Origin: Streptomyces sp. NBC_01429
Lineage (GTDB): Bacteria; Actinomycetota; Actinomycetes; Streptomycetales; Streptomycetaceae
DNA: 64,000 nucleotides
Direction: 5' to 3'
NCBI RefSeq assembly: GCF_036231945.1
Contig: NZ_CP109599.1
Coordinates: 6,971,501-7,035,500 of the forward strand
Positions 49,814-59,602 of the stretch are shown one piece after another. Each line of letters opens with the position of its first letter. The stretch's first letter is position 1. The position numbers were made by a program, and so were the translations under genes. The notes below the pieces were generated by a model that saw only the letters and a list, made by a program, of their open reading frames with translations, did no database searches and had not been told where the DNA came from.

Positions 49814-50368
49814 GACGGCGAGGTCGACCTCTCCGCCGGTGCGGTCTACCGCTACTTCGGCGGCAAGGAGGAGCTGATCGGAGCCATCGCCACCGAAGTG
49901 CTCGGCGCCGTCCGGGGGGCCTTCGACCGGGCCGCGCGCACCCGCCCGCTCCTGTTGCCCGACGCGCTGCTGGGCGAGGTCATGCGGGAGGTTCTGGAGG
50001 GGGGCGGCCTGGTGGTGGGCGGCGACCTGCGCACGTCGGCGCGGCTGATCGTCCAGGTGTGGGCCGAGACGCTGCGCAACGAGGAGCTGGCGGAGATTCT
50101 CCGCGACGGGTTCGATGGGCTGCGCGCGGTGTGGATTCCGCTGATCGAGGCGTACCAGGAGACCGGTCTGATGCGGGCGGACGTGCCCGCCCTCGATGTC
50201 GCCAGGACCATGATCGCCACGGCGCAGGGGTTCATGGCGCAGCAGGCGCTCTTCGGTGAGGTGCCCATCGAGGTCCTCCAGAACGGGCTGCGTGCCCTGA
50301 TGTCCATGGGTGGCGACGGGCCCGGCGCCGTGCCCGCTGTTAACGCGCCGGTAAAACTTCCGTCCTAA
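49814..50368 (+). pseudogene. 5'-truncated TetR-family regulator
   Basis: From about 49820 the plus strand encodes the end of a TetR helix-turn-helix (VDLSAGAVYRYFGGKEELI) and the full ligand-binding domain to the stop at 50368. The first HTH helices, start codon and ribosome site are absent. The frame upstream is antisense to the truncated DUF3533 gene, so both divergent genes and their shared promoter lost their 5' ends at one junction. An internal ATG at 49898 could give a 156-residue product without DNA-binding ability. Confidence 0.75.
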
Positions 50369-50402
50369 TGTGCGCATCCGGCTGTGAAAGTCTCGGTCGG
50401 TG

Positions 50403-50431
50403 TTCAACGAAATGTTGAATGTGGCTAGGCT
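50403..50431 (+). promoter_or_regulatory. Urease operon promoter with inverted repeat
   Basis: A -35-like TTCAAC (50403-50408) is followed after 17 bases by a -10-like TAGGCT (50426-50431). A perfect inverted repeat, TTCAAC and GTTGAA (50403-50408 and 50414-50419, five-base spacer), covers the -35 and part of the spacer. A bound regulator would block polymerase. Transcription would start about 50 bases before ureA. Confidence 0.55.
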
Positions 50432-50491
50432 CGCGCCGCGCCCGGCCGTCACCCGGGCCGGAGACGACCCGGAGGACGTTGAGGTGGAAGC

Positions 50492-50794
50492 GTGCAACTG
50501 ACACCCCATGAGCAGGAACGCCTGCTCATCCATGTGGCCGCGGATGTGGCCGCCAGGCGCCGGGCGCGCGGACTGCGGCTGAACCATCCCGAGGCGGTCG
50601 CCCTGATCACCGCGCATCTGCTCGAAGGCGCCAGGGACGGCAGGACCGTCGCCGAACTCATGGTGTCGGGCCGCGAGGTGCTCGGCCGGGACGACGTCAT
50701 GGAGGGCATCCCCGAGATGATCCACGACGTCCAGGTGGAGGCCACCTTCCCGGACGGCACCAAGCTCGTCACCGTCCACGACCCGATCGTCTGA
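50492..50794 (+). CDS. ureA: Urease subunit gamma
   Basis: A 100-residue urease gamma subunit, part of the structural apoenzyme that hydrolyses urea to ammonia and carbamate. The family sequence LTPHEQERLLIHVAADVA is at the start, with LNHPEAVALIT and the late GTKLVTVHDPI. Separate gamma and beta subunits are typical of bacterial urease. The start is GTG, with GAGG about ten bases upstream. It is the first gene of ureABCFGD. Confidence 0.96.
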   Translation: MQLTPHEQERLLIHVAADVAARRRARGLRLNHPEAVALITAHLLEGARDGRTVAELMVSGREVLGRDDVMEGIPEMIHDVQVEATFPDGTKLVTVHDPIV

Positions 50795-50810
50795 CGGGGG
50801 AGCGCCGCCG

Positions 50811-51122
50811 ATGATTCCCGGAGAGATTCTTTACGCGGAGGAGCCGGTCGTCCTCAACGAGGGCCGTGAGGTCACCTCGCTGACCGTGCTCAACACCGCC
50901 GACCGGCCCGTCCAGGTCGGCTCCCACTACCACTTCGCCGAGGCCAACCCCGGTCTTGAGTTCGACCGCGCCGCCGCCCGCGGCAAGCGGCTGCACATCG
51001 CCGCGGGCACCTCGGTGCGGTTCGAGCCCGGGATCCCCGTCGCCGTCGCACTCGTACCCCTCGCCGGACTGCGGGTCGTCCCGGGCCTGCGGGGAGAGAC
51101 CGGAGGATCTCTCGATGACTGA
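50811..51122 (+). CDS. ureB: Urease subunit beta
   Basis: A 103-residue urease beta subunit. The start IPGEILYAEEPVVLNEGRE and the central QVGSHYHFAEANPGLEFDR are diagnostic. The usual late FEPG element follows. It lies 16 bases after ureA. Its last eight bases overlap the start of ureC, so translation is coupled. Confidence 0.96.
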   Translation: MIPGEILYAEEPVVLNEGREVTSLTVLNTADRPVQVGSHYHFAEANPGLEFDRAAARGKRLHIAAGTSVRFEPGIPVAVALVPLAGLRVVPGLRGETGGSLDD

Positions 51123-52860
51123 GCAGCCCAGCACCGGCCGGACCGCGCTGTCCCGCGCCCGGTACGCCGATCTCTTCGGACCCACCACCGGCGACCGGAT
51201 CCGGCTCGCCGACACCGATCTGCTGGTCGAGATCGAGGAGGACCGCTCGGGCGGCCCCGGACTCGCCGGGGACGAGGCGGTGTTCGGCGGCGGCAAGGTC
51301 ATCCGCGAGTCGATGGGCCAGTCCCGTACGACCCGGGCCGAGGGCGCGCCCGACACCGTCATCACCGGCGCCCTGATCATCGACCACTGGGGCATCATCA
51401 AGGCCGACCTCGGGATCAGGGACGGCCGGATCACCGGCATCGGCAAGGCCGGCAACCCCGACACCATGGACGGGGTCCACCCCGATCTGGTGATCGGCCC
51501 CGAGACCGAGGTCATCTCGGGAAACGGGAAGATCGTCACCGCCGGCGCGATCGACGCGCACGTCCACTTCATCTCGCCGACCATCGTCGACCAGGCACTG
51601 TCGAGCGGCGTCACCACCCTCATCGGCGGCGGCACCGGGCCCGCGGAGGGCACGAAGGCCACCACCATCACCCCGGGGTCCTGGCATCTGGCCCGGATGT
51701 TCGAGGCGTTGGAGACCTTTCCGGTCAATATCGGGCTGCTCGGCAAGGGCAACACCGTCTCGCGCGACGCGATGCACGCCCAACTGCGCTCCGGCGCGCT
51801 CGGGTTCAAGATCCATGAGGACTGGGGCGCCACCCCCGCCGTCATCGACGCCTGCCTGGGCGTCTGCGAGGAGACCGGCGCGCAGCTCGCCATCCACACC
51901 GACACCCTCAACGAGGCGGGCTTCGTCGGTGACACCCTCGCCGCCGTCGCCGGGCGTACCCTGCACGCGTACCACACCGAGGGGGCGGGCGGCGGGCACG
52001 CGCCGGACATCATCACGGTCGTCTCCGAGCCGTACATCCTGCCCAGCTCCACCAACCCGACCCGGCCGCACACCGTCAACACCATCGAGGAACACCTCGA
52101 CATGCTGATGGTCTGTCACCACCTCAACCCCGCAGTGCCCGAGGACCTCGCCTTCGCGGAGTCCCGCATCCGGCCCTCCACCATCGCGGCCGAGGACATC
52201 CTGCACGACCTCGGGGCGATCTCGATCATCTCCTCCGACGCCCAGGCGATGGGGCGGGTCGGGGAGGTCATCATGCGGACCTGGCAGACCGCGCACGTGA
52301 TGAAGAAGCGCCGGGGCGCCCTGCCGGGCGACGGCCGTGCGGACAACCACCGGGCCCGCCGCTATGTCGCCAAATACACCATCAACCCGGCCGTCGCGCA
52401 GGGACTCGACCACGAGATCGGCTCGGTCGAGACCGGCAAGCTCGCGGATCTGGTGCTCTGGGACCCCGCCTTCTTCGGCGTCAAGCCGCAACTCGTCATC
52501 AAGGGCGGCCAGATCGCCTACGCGCAGATGGGCGACGCCAACGCCTCCATCCCGACGCCCCAGCCGGTGCTGCCCCGGCCGATGTTCGGCGCCCTGGGCA
52601 GGGCGGCGGCGGCCGGTTCCCTCAACTTCGTCTCGGAGGCGGCGATCGAGGACGGACTGCCCGAACGACTCGGCCTGCGCAAGGCGTTCGTCCCGATCCG
52701 CAACACCCGGCGGCTCAGCAAGGCGGACATGCGGGAGAACGACGCGCTGCCACGCGTCGAGGTCGACGCCGACACCTTCACGGTGACGATCGACGGCGAG
52801 CCGGTCGAACCCGCGCCCGCGGTCGAACTTCCGCTGGCCCAGCGCTACTTCCTCTTCTGA
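51115..52860 (+). CDS. ureC: Urease subunit alpha, nickel-containing catalytic subunit
   Basis: A 581-residue catalytic subunit. The nickel and active-site residues are in place: the HVH pair in IDAHVHF, the carbamylated K232 in KIHEDWGA, IHTDTLNE, YHTEGAGGGHAPD, the flap with cysteine and histidine in VCHHLNP, and the aspartate in SSDAQAMGR. The ATG at 51115 overlaps the ureB stop by eight bases. The enzyme is predicted fully active once the accessory proteins encoded next load nickel. Confidence 0.97.
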   Translation: MTEQPSTGRTALSRARYADLFGPTTGDRIRLADTDLLVEIEEDRSGGPGLAGDEAVFGGGKVIRESMGQSRTTRAEGAPDTVITGALIIDHWGIIKADLGIRDGRITGIGKAGNPDTMDGVHPDLVIGPETEVISGNGKIVTAGAIDAHVHFISPTIVDQALSSGVTTLIGGGTGPAEGTKATTITPGSWHLARMFEALETFPVNIGLLGKGNTVSRDAMHAQLRSGALGFKIHEDWGATPAVIDACLGVCEETGAQLAIHTDTLNEAGFVGDTLAAVAGRTLHAYHTEGAGGGHAPDIITVVSEPYILPSSTNPTRPHTVNTIEEHLDMLMVCHHLNPAVPEDLAFAESRIRPSTIAAEDILHDLGAISIISSDAQAMGRVGEVIMRTWQTAHVMKKRRGALPGDGRADNHRARRYVAKYTINPAVAQGLDHEIGSVETGKLADLVLWDPAFFGVKPQLVIKGGQIAYAQMGDANASIPTPQPVLPRPMFGALGRAAAAGSLNFVSEAAIEDGLPERLGLRKAFVPIRNTRRLSKADMRENDALPRVEVDADTFTVTIDGEPVEPAPAVELPLAQRYFLF

Positions 52861-53606
52861 TGAGCGTCTCCACGAAGGGTTGCGGCGGTACGGGGGCCAC
52901 GACGGGCGGCGCGGGAGTCGCGCGGGGCGCGGGCGGCCGGGCCGCACTGCTCGTCCTCGCCGACGGCCGGTTCCCCGCCGGCGGCCACGCCCACTCGGGC
53001 GGCGCCGAACCGGCCGTCAAGGCGGGCCGGATCAAGGACGCCGGCGACCTCGCGGAGTTCTGCCGGGGCCGGCTGCACACCACCGGCCTGACCTCGGCGG
53101 CGCTCGCCGCCGCCGCGGCCGGTGGCCTGGACCCGCTGGAACTCGACACGGCGGCCGACGCCCGCACCCCCTCGCCCGCGCTCCGCGCCACCGCGCGCAG
53201 ACTCGGCCGCCAGCTGATGCGCGCCGCCCGGGCCACCTGGCCGGGCCCCGAACTGACCGCGCTCGCCGCCGCCCTGCCGCGCGGCGCGCACCAGCCGGTG
53301 GTGCTCGGCCTCACCGCCAGGTCCGCCGGACTCGGCCCCGAGGACGCCGCGTACTGCGCCCTGTACGAGGCGGTCAGCGGCCCGGCCACCGCCACCGTAC
53401 GGCTGCTCGGGCTCGACCCCTTCGAGGCCACCGCCGTGCTCGCCCGGCTCGCGCCCGAGCTGGACGAGGTCGCGGCCCGCGCCGCCGAGCGGGCCGCGCT
53501 GGCGGCGTACGAGGGGACCGACGCGCTGCCCGCCGCCTCCGGGCCCCTGCTCGACATCACCGCCCAGGCCCACGCCGCCTGGCCCGTCCGGCTGTTCGCC
53601 TCGTAA
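52860..53606 (+). CDS. ureF: Urease accessory protein UreF
   Basis: A 248-residue all-helical accessory protein that with UreG and UreD delivers nickel and regulates the GTPase. The pattern LLVLADGRFPAGGHAHSGGAE near the N terminus is characteristic. The first 25 residues are a Gly/Thr-rich extension. The ATG starts on the last base of the ureC stop (TGATG). No UreE gene is visible, which is common in actinobacteria. Confidence 0.94.
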   Translation: MSVSTKGCGGTGATTGGAGVARGAGGRAALLVLADGRFPAGGHAHSGGAEPAVKAGRIKDAGDLAEFCRGRLHTTGLTSAALAAAAAGGLDPLELDTAADARTPSPALRATARRLGRQLMRAARATWPGPELTALAAALPRGAHQPVVLGLTARSAGLGPEDAAYCALYEAVSGPATATVRLLGLDPFEATAVLARLAPELDEVAARAAERAALAAYEGTDALPAASGPLLDITAQAHAAWPVRLFAS

Positions 53607-53649
53607 CCCCATCCCGCCGCTACCGCCACCGGAGTCCAGGAGCCGCACC

Positions 53650-54323
<674 letters not shown>

Positions 54324-54327
<4 letters not shown>

Positions 54328-55103
54328 GCGTCCGCGCCACCGCCCGGATCGTCGCCACCCGCGCCGGACTCCCGGTGCTGGCGGGCGAGGGTCCGCTCGC
54401 GGTACGCCGGACCCGCGCCGAGGGCCCGGGCAGCCGGGTCACCGTGGTCGGCGCGATGAGCGCGCCGCTCGGCGGCGACCGGCTGGCCGTCGAGGTGGAG
54501 GTACGGGACGGGGCCCGGCTCACCGTGGACTCCGCCGCCGCGACCGTCGCCCTGCCCGGACGCCGCGACGGCGCCGACGGCCCGGCCCACTACGACGTGC
54601 GGCTGACGGTGCGGGAGGACGCCCGGCTCTACTGGCTGCCGGAGCAGCTCATCGCGGCGCACGGCAGCGAGCTGCGCATGCGCACCCGCGTCGAACTCGC
54701 CGCCACCGCCCGGCTCGTGCTGCGCGAGGAGCAGATCCTCGGCCGCCACGGGGAACCGCCGGGCACCCTCCTCAGCAGGCTGACCGTCCACCGCGCCGGA
54801 CGCCCGCTGCTCGACCAGGAGGCCGGTTACGGTCCCGGCGCGCCCGGTGGCTGGGACGGCGGAGCGGTGCTCGGCGGACATCGCGCCGTCGGGCAGCTGC
54901 TCTGCGTGGCGCCCGAGTTCGAGGAGAAGCCGGTGGCGCCCCGGATGCTCGGCGACACCGCCGTCCTCACCCCGCTCGCCGGACCGGCCTTTCTGGTCAC
55001 GGCGGTCGCACCGGACGCGCTGCGGCTGCGCCGGGTGCTGGACGGCGTACGCGAGGACCTGTGGGGCGATGTACACGTCGCGGGACTGGACGCGTACCGC
55101 TGA
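54324..55103 (+). CDS. ureD: Urease accessory protein UreD
   Basis: A 259-residue beta-rich accessory protein that binds the urease apoenzyme and passes nickel from UreG. Divergent in sequence, as is normal for the family, but with the typical LVVEVEVRDGARLTV-like strand repeat and the late LYWLPEQLIAAHGSEL segment. The GTG start overlaps ureG. It is the last gene in the operon. Confidence 0.92.
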
Positions 55104-55268
55104 GCGGTACCACACTCTCCGGTTATTGGTTCGGTAAAGAAAGGGCCGCCCGGCCTGTTCTCAGCCGCCTCACAGGCGGAAAGATCGGGGAGCCCGACAG
55201 AAAACCGATCCACCGAATACAGGGGACCGCGCCGCGGGAGCGGCGCGCCACACAGGGGGAGAAACCAC

Positions 55269-56921
55269 TTGAGACGCACCACAGTGCTCGGTTCGGCCGG
55301 CACTCTGATAGCGGGCACGCTCATAGCCGGCGCGATCGCCGCCCCGATCGCGAGCGCGGACGGCAGCGACGGCCGGGCGGCGGGCGGCTCGGCGGCCGTC
55401 GAGGCGGCCCGTGAGACCGCTCGTGAGGCAGCCCGTGAGGCGGCGGCGAACGCCGCGGCGGCGAGTGGCACGGCCCTCGCCGCCGCCCGCGCGGCGAAGC
55501 AGGGCGTCGACTGGCGCGACTGCCCGGCCGACTGGGCCCTGGAGAAGCCGATCCAGTGCGGCTGGGTGAAGGTTCCGCTCGACTACGCGAAGCCCCACGG
55601 CAAGCAGATCGAGATCGCCGTGGACCGTATCGGCTCCACCGGCACCAAGGGCGAACGCCAGGGCTCCCTGGTCTACAACCCGGGCGGCCCCGGCGGCTCC
55701 GGCCTGGCCTTCCCGCGCCGCGTCGTCACCAACAACGCGATCTGGGCGGACGCCGCCAAGGCGTACGACTTCGTGGGCTTCGACCCGCGCGGCGTGGGCC
55801 ACTCCGCGCCCATCTCCTGCGTCGACCCGCAGGAGTTCGTCAAGGCGCCGAAGGCCGACCCCGTACCCGACAGCGAGGCCGACAAGCGCGCGCAGCGCAA
55901 GCTGGCCGCCGAGTACGCGGCCGGCTGCAAGGAGCGCGGCGGCGAGATGCTGCCGCACATGACGACGCCGAACACCGCGCGCGACCTGGATGTCATCCGG
56001 GCGGCGCTCGGTGACAAGAAGCTGAACTACGTCGGCGTCTCCTACGGCACCTACCTCGGCGCCGTGTACGGCACGCTGTTCCCCTCGCACGTACGGCGCA
56101 TGGTCGTCGACAGCGTGGTGAACCCGTCGAAGGAGAAGATCTGGTACCAGGCCAACCTGGACCAGGACATCGCCTTCGAGACCCGGTTCCAGGACTGGAT
56201 GAAGTGGGTCGCGAAGAACGACGCCGCGTTCCACATCGGCGACACCGAGGCGAAGGTCGCCCAGCAGTGGGACGCGCTGCGCGCCGCCGCCAAGAAGGAG
56301 CCGCTCGGCGGGGTCGTCGGCCCCTCCGAACTCCTCGACGTCTTCACCAGCGCGCCGTACTACGACTCCGCCTGGGTGTCGACCGCCACCCTGTGGAGCA
56401 AGTACCTCGCGGGTGACACCCAGCCGCTCATCGACGCGGGGTCGCCGGACCTGTCGGACACCGCGGGCAACGCCAAGTCGGAGAACGGCAACGCGGTCTA
56501 CACCGCGGTGGAGTGCACCGACGCCAAGTGGCCGGCCGACTGGAAGACCTGGGACCGCGACACCACCCGGATCCACCGCGACCACCCCTTCCTCACCTGG
56601 TCCAACACCTGGATGAACCTGCCGTGCGCCACCTGGGGCGTCAAGCAGCAGACCCCGGTGGAGGTGAAGACCGGCAAGGGCCTGCCGCCGGTGCTGATCA
56701 CCCAGTCCACCCGGGACGCGGCCACGCCGTACGCGGGCGCGGTCGAGTTGCACATGCGCTTCAAGGGCTCGCGCCTGATCACGGAGAAGGACGCCGGCTC
56801 GCACGGCATCACCAACCTGGTCAACCCGTGCGTCAACGACCGGGTGAAGGCGTACCTGCTGACGGGATCGGTCGACAGCGGCGATGTGACGTGCGACCCG
56901 CACGCCACGCCCAAGCCGTAG
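55269..56921 (+). CDS. Secreted alpha/beta-hydrolase tripeptidyl aminopeptidase
   Basis: A 550-residue exported peptidase of the streptomycete Tap/SlpD type, which trims tripeptides from protein N termini. The signal peptide ends near IASA-DGS (about residue 31). A helical Ala/Glu/Arg-rich segment (about residues 44-80) precedes the hydrolase core. The catalytic serine is in GVSYGTYLG, the aspartate in QSTRDAATPY and the histidine in GSHGITN. The TTG start follows GGGGAG at good spacing. The gene is monocistronic, with a strong terminator after it. Confidence 0.9.
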   Translation: MRRTTVLGSAGTLIAGTLIAGAIAAPIASADGSDGRAAGGSAAVEAARETAREAAREAAANAAAASGTALAAARAAKQGVDWRDCPADWALEKPIQCGWVKVPLDYAKPHGKQIEIAVDRIGSTGTKGERQGSLVYNPGGPGGSGLAFPRRVVTNNAIWADAAKAYDFVGFDPRGVGHSAPISCVDPQEFVKAPKADPVPDSEADKRAQRKLAAEYAAGCKERGGEMLPHMTTPNTARDLDVIRAALGDKKLNYVGVSYGTYLGAVYGTLFPSHVRRMVVDSVVNPSKEKIWYQANLDQDIAFETRFQDWMKWVAKNDAAFHIGDTEAKVAQQWDALRAAAKKEPLGGVVGPSELLDVFTSAPYYDSAWVSTATLWSKYLAGDTQPLIDAGSPDLSDTAGNAKSENGNAVYTAVECTDAKWPADWKTWDRDTTRIHRDHPFLTWSNTWMNLPCATWGVKQQTPVEVKTGKGLPPVLITQSTRDAATPYAGAVELHMRFKGSRLITEKDAGSHGITNLVNPCVNDRVKAYLLTGSVDSGDVTCDPHATPKP

Positions 56922-56964
56922 CCGTAGCCGCGCAGTTCACGTGACAACGGCAGGCTGATGACAA

Positions 56965-57005
56965 CGGCAGGGGGCGACCGATCGCACACCGGTCTCCCCC
57001 TGCCG
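56965..57005. terminator. Strong bidirectional terminator after tap
   Basis: Perfect 10-bp arms CGGCAGGGGG (56965-56974) and CCCCCTGCCG (56996-57005) continue after one mismatch with GACCG and CGGTC. The loop is nine bases. It lies between the convergent tap and epimerase genes. Confidence 0.85.
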
Positions 57006-57072
57006 GGCAGTTCGTACGGACCCGCTCGGTGCGAACCAGCTCGGTGAGAACCTGATCTGCGCGCACCCGCTC

Positions 57073-58131
57073 TCAGAACGCCTCGCCCCGGTCGTGCGAC
57101 TCCAGCCAGGCGTCCTCCGCCGCGTACCCGAAGAGCCGGTCGGCGCCGTAGCCGCGGACCATGTTCGGGAAGACCTCCGTCCACTCCCGGTCGCGCACCT
57201 GCTCGACCAGCCACTCGACGGTCGCCGGCAGCGACTCGACGTAGCCGGTGACGGCCCGGTACCCCAACTCCCGCTCTGCGGCCGACATGTCGAGGACGAC
57301 CGGGTGCTCGATGCCCCAGGGGTGCGTGCCGATCACCCCGTCCGGGGACGGCCCCTCCAGCAGCACGGTCTCGGTCTCCCGGCCCAGCACCGCGTCGATC
57401 GCCGCGCCGATCTCCGTGACCGTCGGAGCCTGCGGATCGCCCGCGTTGAGCACCCGCGCGCCGGGCTTGCGCGCCGCCAGCCTGATCAGCTCGGCCAGAT
57501 TCGAGACATGGACGGGGTGGAAGCGGCTCGTGCCGCCGAAGGCCAGCACGCGTCGGCGCCGGCCGTCCAGCGCCCGCTTGACGAAGTACAGCTCGCGCGG
57601 TGAGCGGCTGTACGGTCCGTGAATGGCGCCCGCCCGCAGGAGCGTCACCGGCAGCGTGTCCGACGCCGCCAGCAACTCCCGCTCCAGCAGGGCCTTTCCC
57701 CGCGCGTACGTCGCGTCGCTCGGCGCCACGGTCCGCTGGGTCTCGGGAATCGGCACCGGGTAGCGCGGGGAGCCGTCGGGATCGCCCTGGGTCTCGAAAC
57801 CGCGCCCCTGCTCGTCCTCGTACAGCGCGACGGTGGAGACCACGACCGCCGAGCCGATCCGGTCAGCGAGACCGGTCAGCTGATGGGCGTGCGACCGCCC
57901 GGACGCCACCAGATCCACGACGAGATCGCAGCCGTCGCCCACCAGCGCGGCCAGCGCCGCCCCGTCCTCCCGGTCCAGCCGCACCGGCCGGACCCCGGCG
58001 GGCCACCGTGCGTCCCCGCCGCCTCCGCGCGACGCCGCGCGCACCTCCCAGCCGTCCTCGGCGAGCGCCGCCACGGCGGCCCTCCCGGTCTGTCCTGTCG
58101 CCCCGATCACCACTGCGTCGCCTCTACTCAT
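57073..58131 (-). CDS. NAD-dependent epimerase/dehydratase-family protein
   Basis: A 352-residue extended SDR. The Rossmann motif is VIGATGQTGRAAV near residues 8-20. The middle contains SDATYARGKALLE (YxxxK-like) and a late FHPVHVSNLAELIRLA. It resembles NAD-dependent epimerases of nucleotide sugars, but no sugar-synthesis cluster adjoins, so the substrate is unknown. ATG start at 58131. It is convergent with tap and divergent from the Gls24 operon. Confidence 0.85.
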   Translation of the reverse strand: MSRGDAVVIGATGQTGRAAVAALAEDGWEVRAASRGGGGDARWPAGVRPVRLDREDGAALAALVGDGCDLVVDLVASGRSHAHQLTGLADRIGSAVVVSTVALYEDEQGRGFETQGDPDGSPRYPVPIPETQRTVAPSDATYARGKALLERELLAASDTLPVTLLRAGAIHGPYSRSPRELYFVKRALDGRRRRVLAFGGTSRFHPVHVSNLAELIRLAARKPGARVLNAGDPQAPTVTEIGAAIDAVLGRETETVLLEGPSPDGVIGTHPWGIEHPVVLDMSAAERELGYRAVTGYVESLPATVEWLVEQVRDREWTEVFPNMVRGYGADRLFGYAAEDAWLESHDRGEAF

Positions 58132-58381
58132 ACGAGGGACGCTATGCGGGCGGCCGCAACGCGCCCAGGGGAGTTCACCCGTGGCGAATCCGCTCTCAGC
58201 GTGACGGCCGCACGCCCGGCGGTCCTGTCCCTCCGCCCACCCTCAACTCGGACAGTGACGCAGGTCACATCGGTTGGATCGTGATGATCCGTGGGTCGCG
58301 GGGTCCATCCACTGTGGGCGGCCGACGAACGAGCGCGGCCCCCGTGACCCACGTACACCACATGGACCCGAGGAGCACACC

Positions 58382-58870
58382 ATGGCGAACTCCACCACCG
58401 CCAACACCGCCACCATCACCGACTCCAAGGCCCGCTCCACCGAACTCTCCGGCGTGGCCACCGAGAGCGCGCTGGTCTCGGAGAAGGGCACCACGACCAT
58501 CGCGGACGCCGTGGTCCAGAAGATCGCCGGGCTCGCCGCCCGCGAGGTGTCCGGTGTGTACGCGCTGGGCGGCGGCGCCGTGCGCGCCTTCGGTGCGATC
58601 CGGGAGCGTATCCCCGGCGCCTCCGCGAGCGTTGGGCAGGGCGTGTCGGTCGAGGTCGGCGAGCGGCAGGCGGCCGTGGACCTCCAGATCCTGGTCGAGT
58701 ACGGCGTGTCCATCGCCGACCTGGCCCGCGCCATCCGCCGCAATGTGATCGACGCGGTCGAGCAGATGACCGGGCTGGAGGTCGTCGAGGTCAACATCAA
58801 CGTCAGCGACGTCCACATCCCGGGTGACGACGAGGGCGACGACAAGGCCGAGTCCGGCCGGGTGCGGTGA
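58382..58870 (+). CDS. Asp23/Gls24-family envelope stress protein
   Basis: A 162-residue Asp23/Gls24 protein. The core begins GTTTIADAVVQKIAGLAAREVSGV and ends with VNINVSDVHIP. The N-terminal 40 residues are Ser/Thr-rich and low in complexity. Family members are attached to the cell membrane by an AmaP anchor, encoded downstream here. It is the first gene of a five-gene operon. The ATG at 58382 follows GGAG. Confidence 0.9.
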   Translation: MANSTTANTATITDSKARSTELSGVATESALVSEKGTTTIADAVVQKIAGLAAREVSGVYALGGGAVRAFGAIRERIPGASASVGQGVSVEVGERQAAVDLQILVEYGVSIADLARAIRRNVIDAVEQMTGLEVVEVNINVSDVHIPGDDEGDDKAESGRVR

Positions 58871-58885
58871 CCCGCGCGGCCTTCG

Positions 58886-58904
58886 CCGGCCGTCGAACGG
58901 CCGG
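58886..58904 (+). promoter_or_regulatory. Intraoperonic hairpin after the first Gls24 gene
   Basis: CCGGCCGT (58886-58893) and ACGGCCGG (58897-58904) form a perfect 8-bp stem with a CGA loop, 15 bases after the first Gls24 stop. It may act as an attenuator that lowers expression of the downstream genes. Confidence 0.5.
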
Positions 58905-58988
58905 GGCCGGGCAGCACCGGTCCGCCCGGCCAGGCCCCGCCCGCCCCCGTACCCGAATCCGGCCCCCACCACCCCAGGAGACACCCCT

Positions 58989-59165
58989 ATGAGCAGCACC
59001 CACACCGGACTGCTGACCGGCCTGGTCCTCGGACTCGCCGCGGCGTTCGGCGGCTTCGGCGCCTTCCTCGTCGTCCTCGTCCTGGGCTTCTTCGGACTGC
59101 TCGTCGGACTCCACCTCGACGGAAAGGTCGACCTCGCCCAGCTCGTCGGCCGCGACAGGGGCTGA
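58989..59165 (+). CDS. Small two-helix membrane protein of the Gls24 operon
   Basis: A 58-residue protein that is almost wholly hydrophobic between residues 6 and 42, forming two short transmembrane helices, with a charged end (LDGKVDLAQLVGRDRG). It resembles the small DUF2273-type proteins found in Gls24 loci. The ATG at 58989 has GGAG upstream. It lies six bases before the second Gls24 gene. Confidence 0.8.
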   Translation: MSSTHTGLLTGLVLGLAAAFGGFGAFLVVLVLGFFGLLVGLHLDGKVDLAQLVGRDRG

Positions 59166-59170
59166 CCGCG

Positions 59171-59602
59171 ATGACCACCACCATGACCGCCACCGAGGCG
59201 TCCCCGCAGGGCGCCCCCGGCGCCGGGCCGCCCGCGGCGCCCGGTCCAGGGGAGCGGGGTGTGACCACCATCGCCGAGCGGGCCGTCGAGCGCATCGCCG
59301 CGCACGCGGTCACCGAGGTCGAAGGCGTGGGCGGCGTGGGCCGCCGGGTGCTCGGCGTCGCGGTCGGCGCCGGGGAACCCGACGGCGCCGCCACCGTCTC
59401 CGCCCGGATCAAGGGCGCCACCGCCTCCCTCGACGTACGCCTGTCGGTGAGCTACCCGGCCTCCGTGGCGCGGACCACCGAGGCGGCGCGCGCCCATCTC
59501 AAGGAGCGCGTGGGGGAGTTCACCGGGCTGACGGTGTCACGCGTCGACATCACCGTCACCGCCCTGCACAGCGCCGTCGCCGACACCAGGAGGGTCCTGT
59601 GA
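59171..59602 (+). CDS. Second Asp23/Gls24-family protein
   Basis: A 143-residue Asp23/Gls24 protein. The core starts GVTTIAERAVERIAAHAVTEVEGVGG at about residue 30. The 28-residue N terminus is a Pro/Gly/Ala tail. It is more divergent than the first family member. The stop overlaps the next gene's GTG start. The two Gls24 proteins may form mixed assemblies. Confidence 0.88.
   Translation: MTTTMTATEASPQGAPGAGPPAAPGPGERGVTTIAERAVERIAAHAVTEVEGVGGVGRRVLGVAVGAGEPDGAATVSARIKGATASLDVRLSVSYPASVARTTEAARAHLKERVGEFTGLTVSRVDITVTALHSAVADTRRVL

Noticed and set aside
50339..50362. GlnR box near the urease promoter
   Set aside because: The GTTAAC and GTAAAAC segments do not fit the spacing and sequence of the GlnR consensus well enough.
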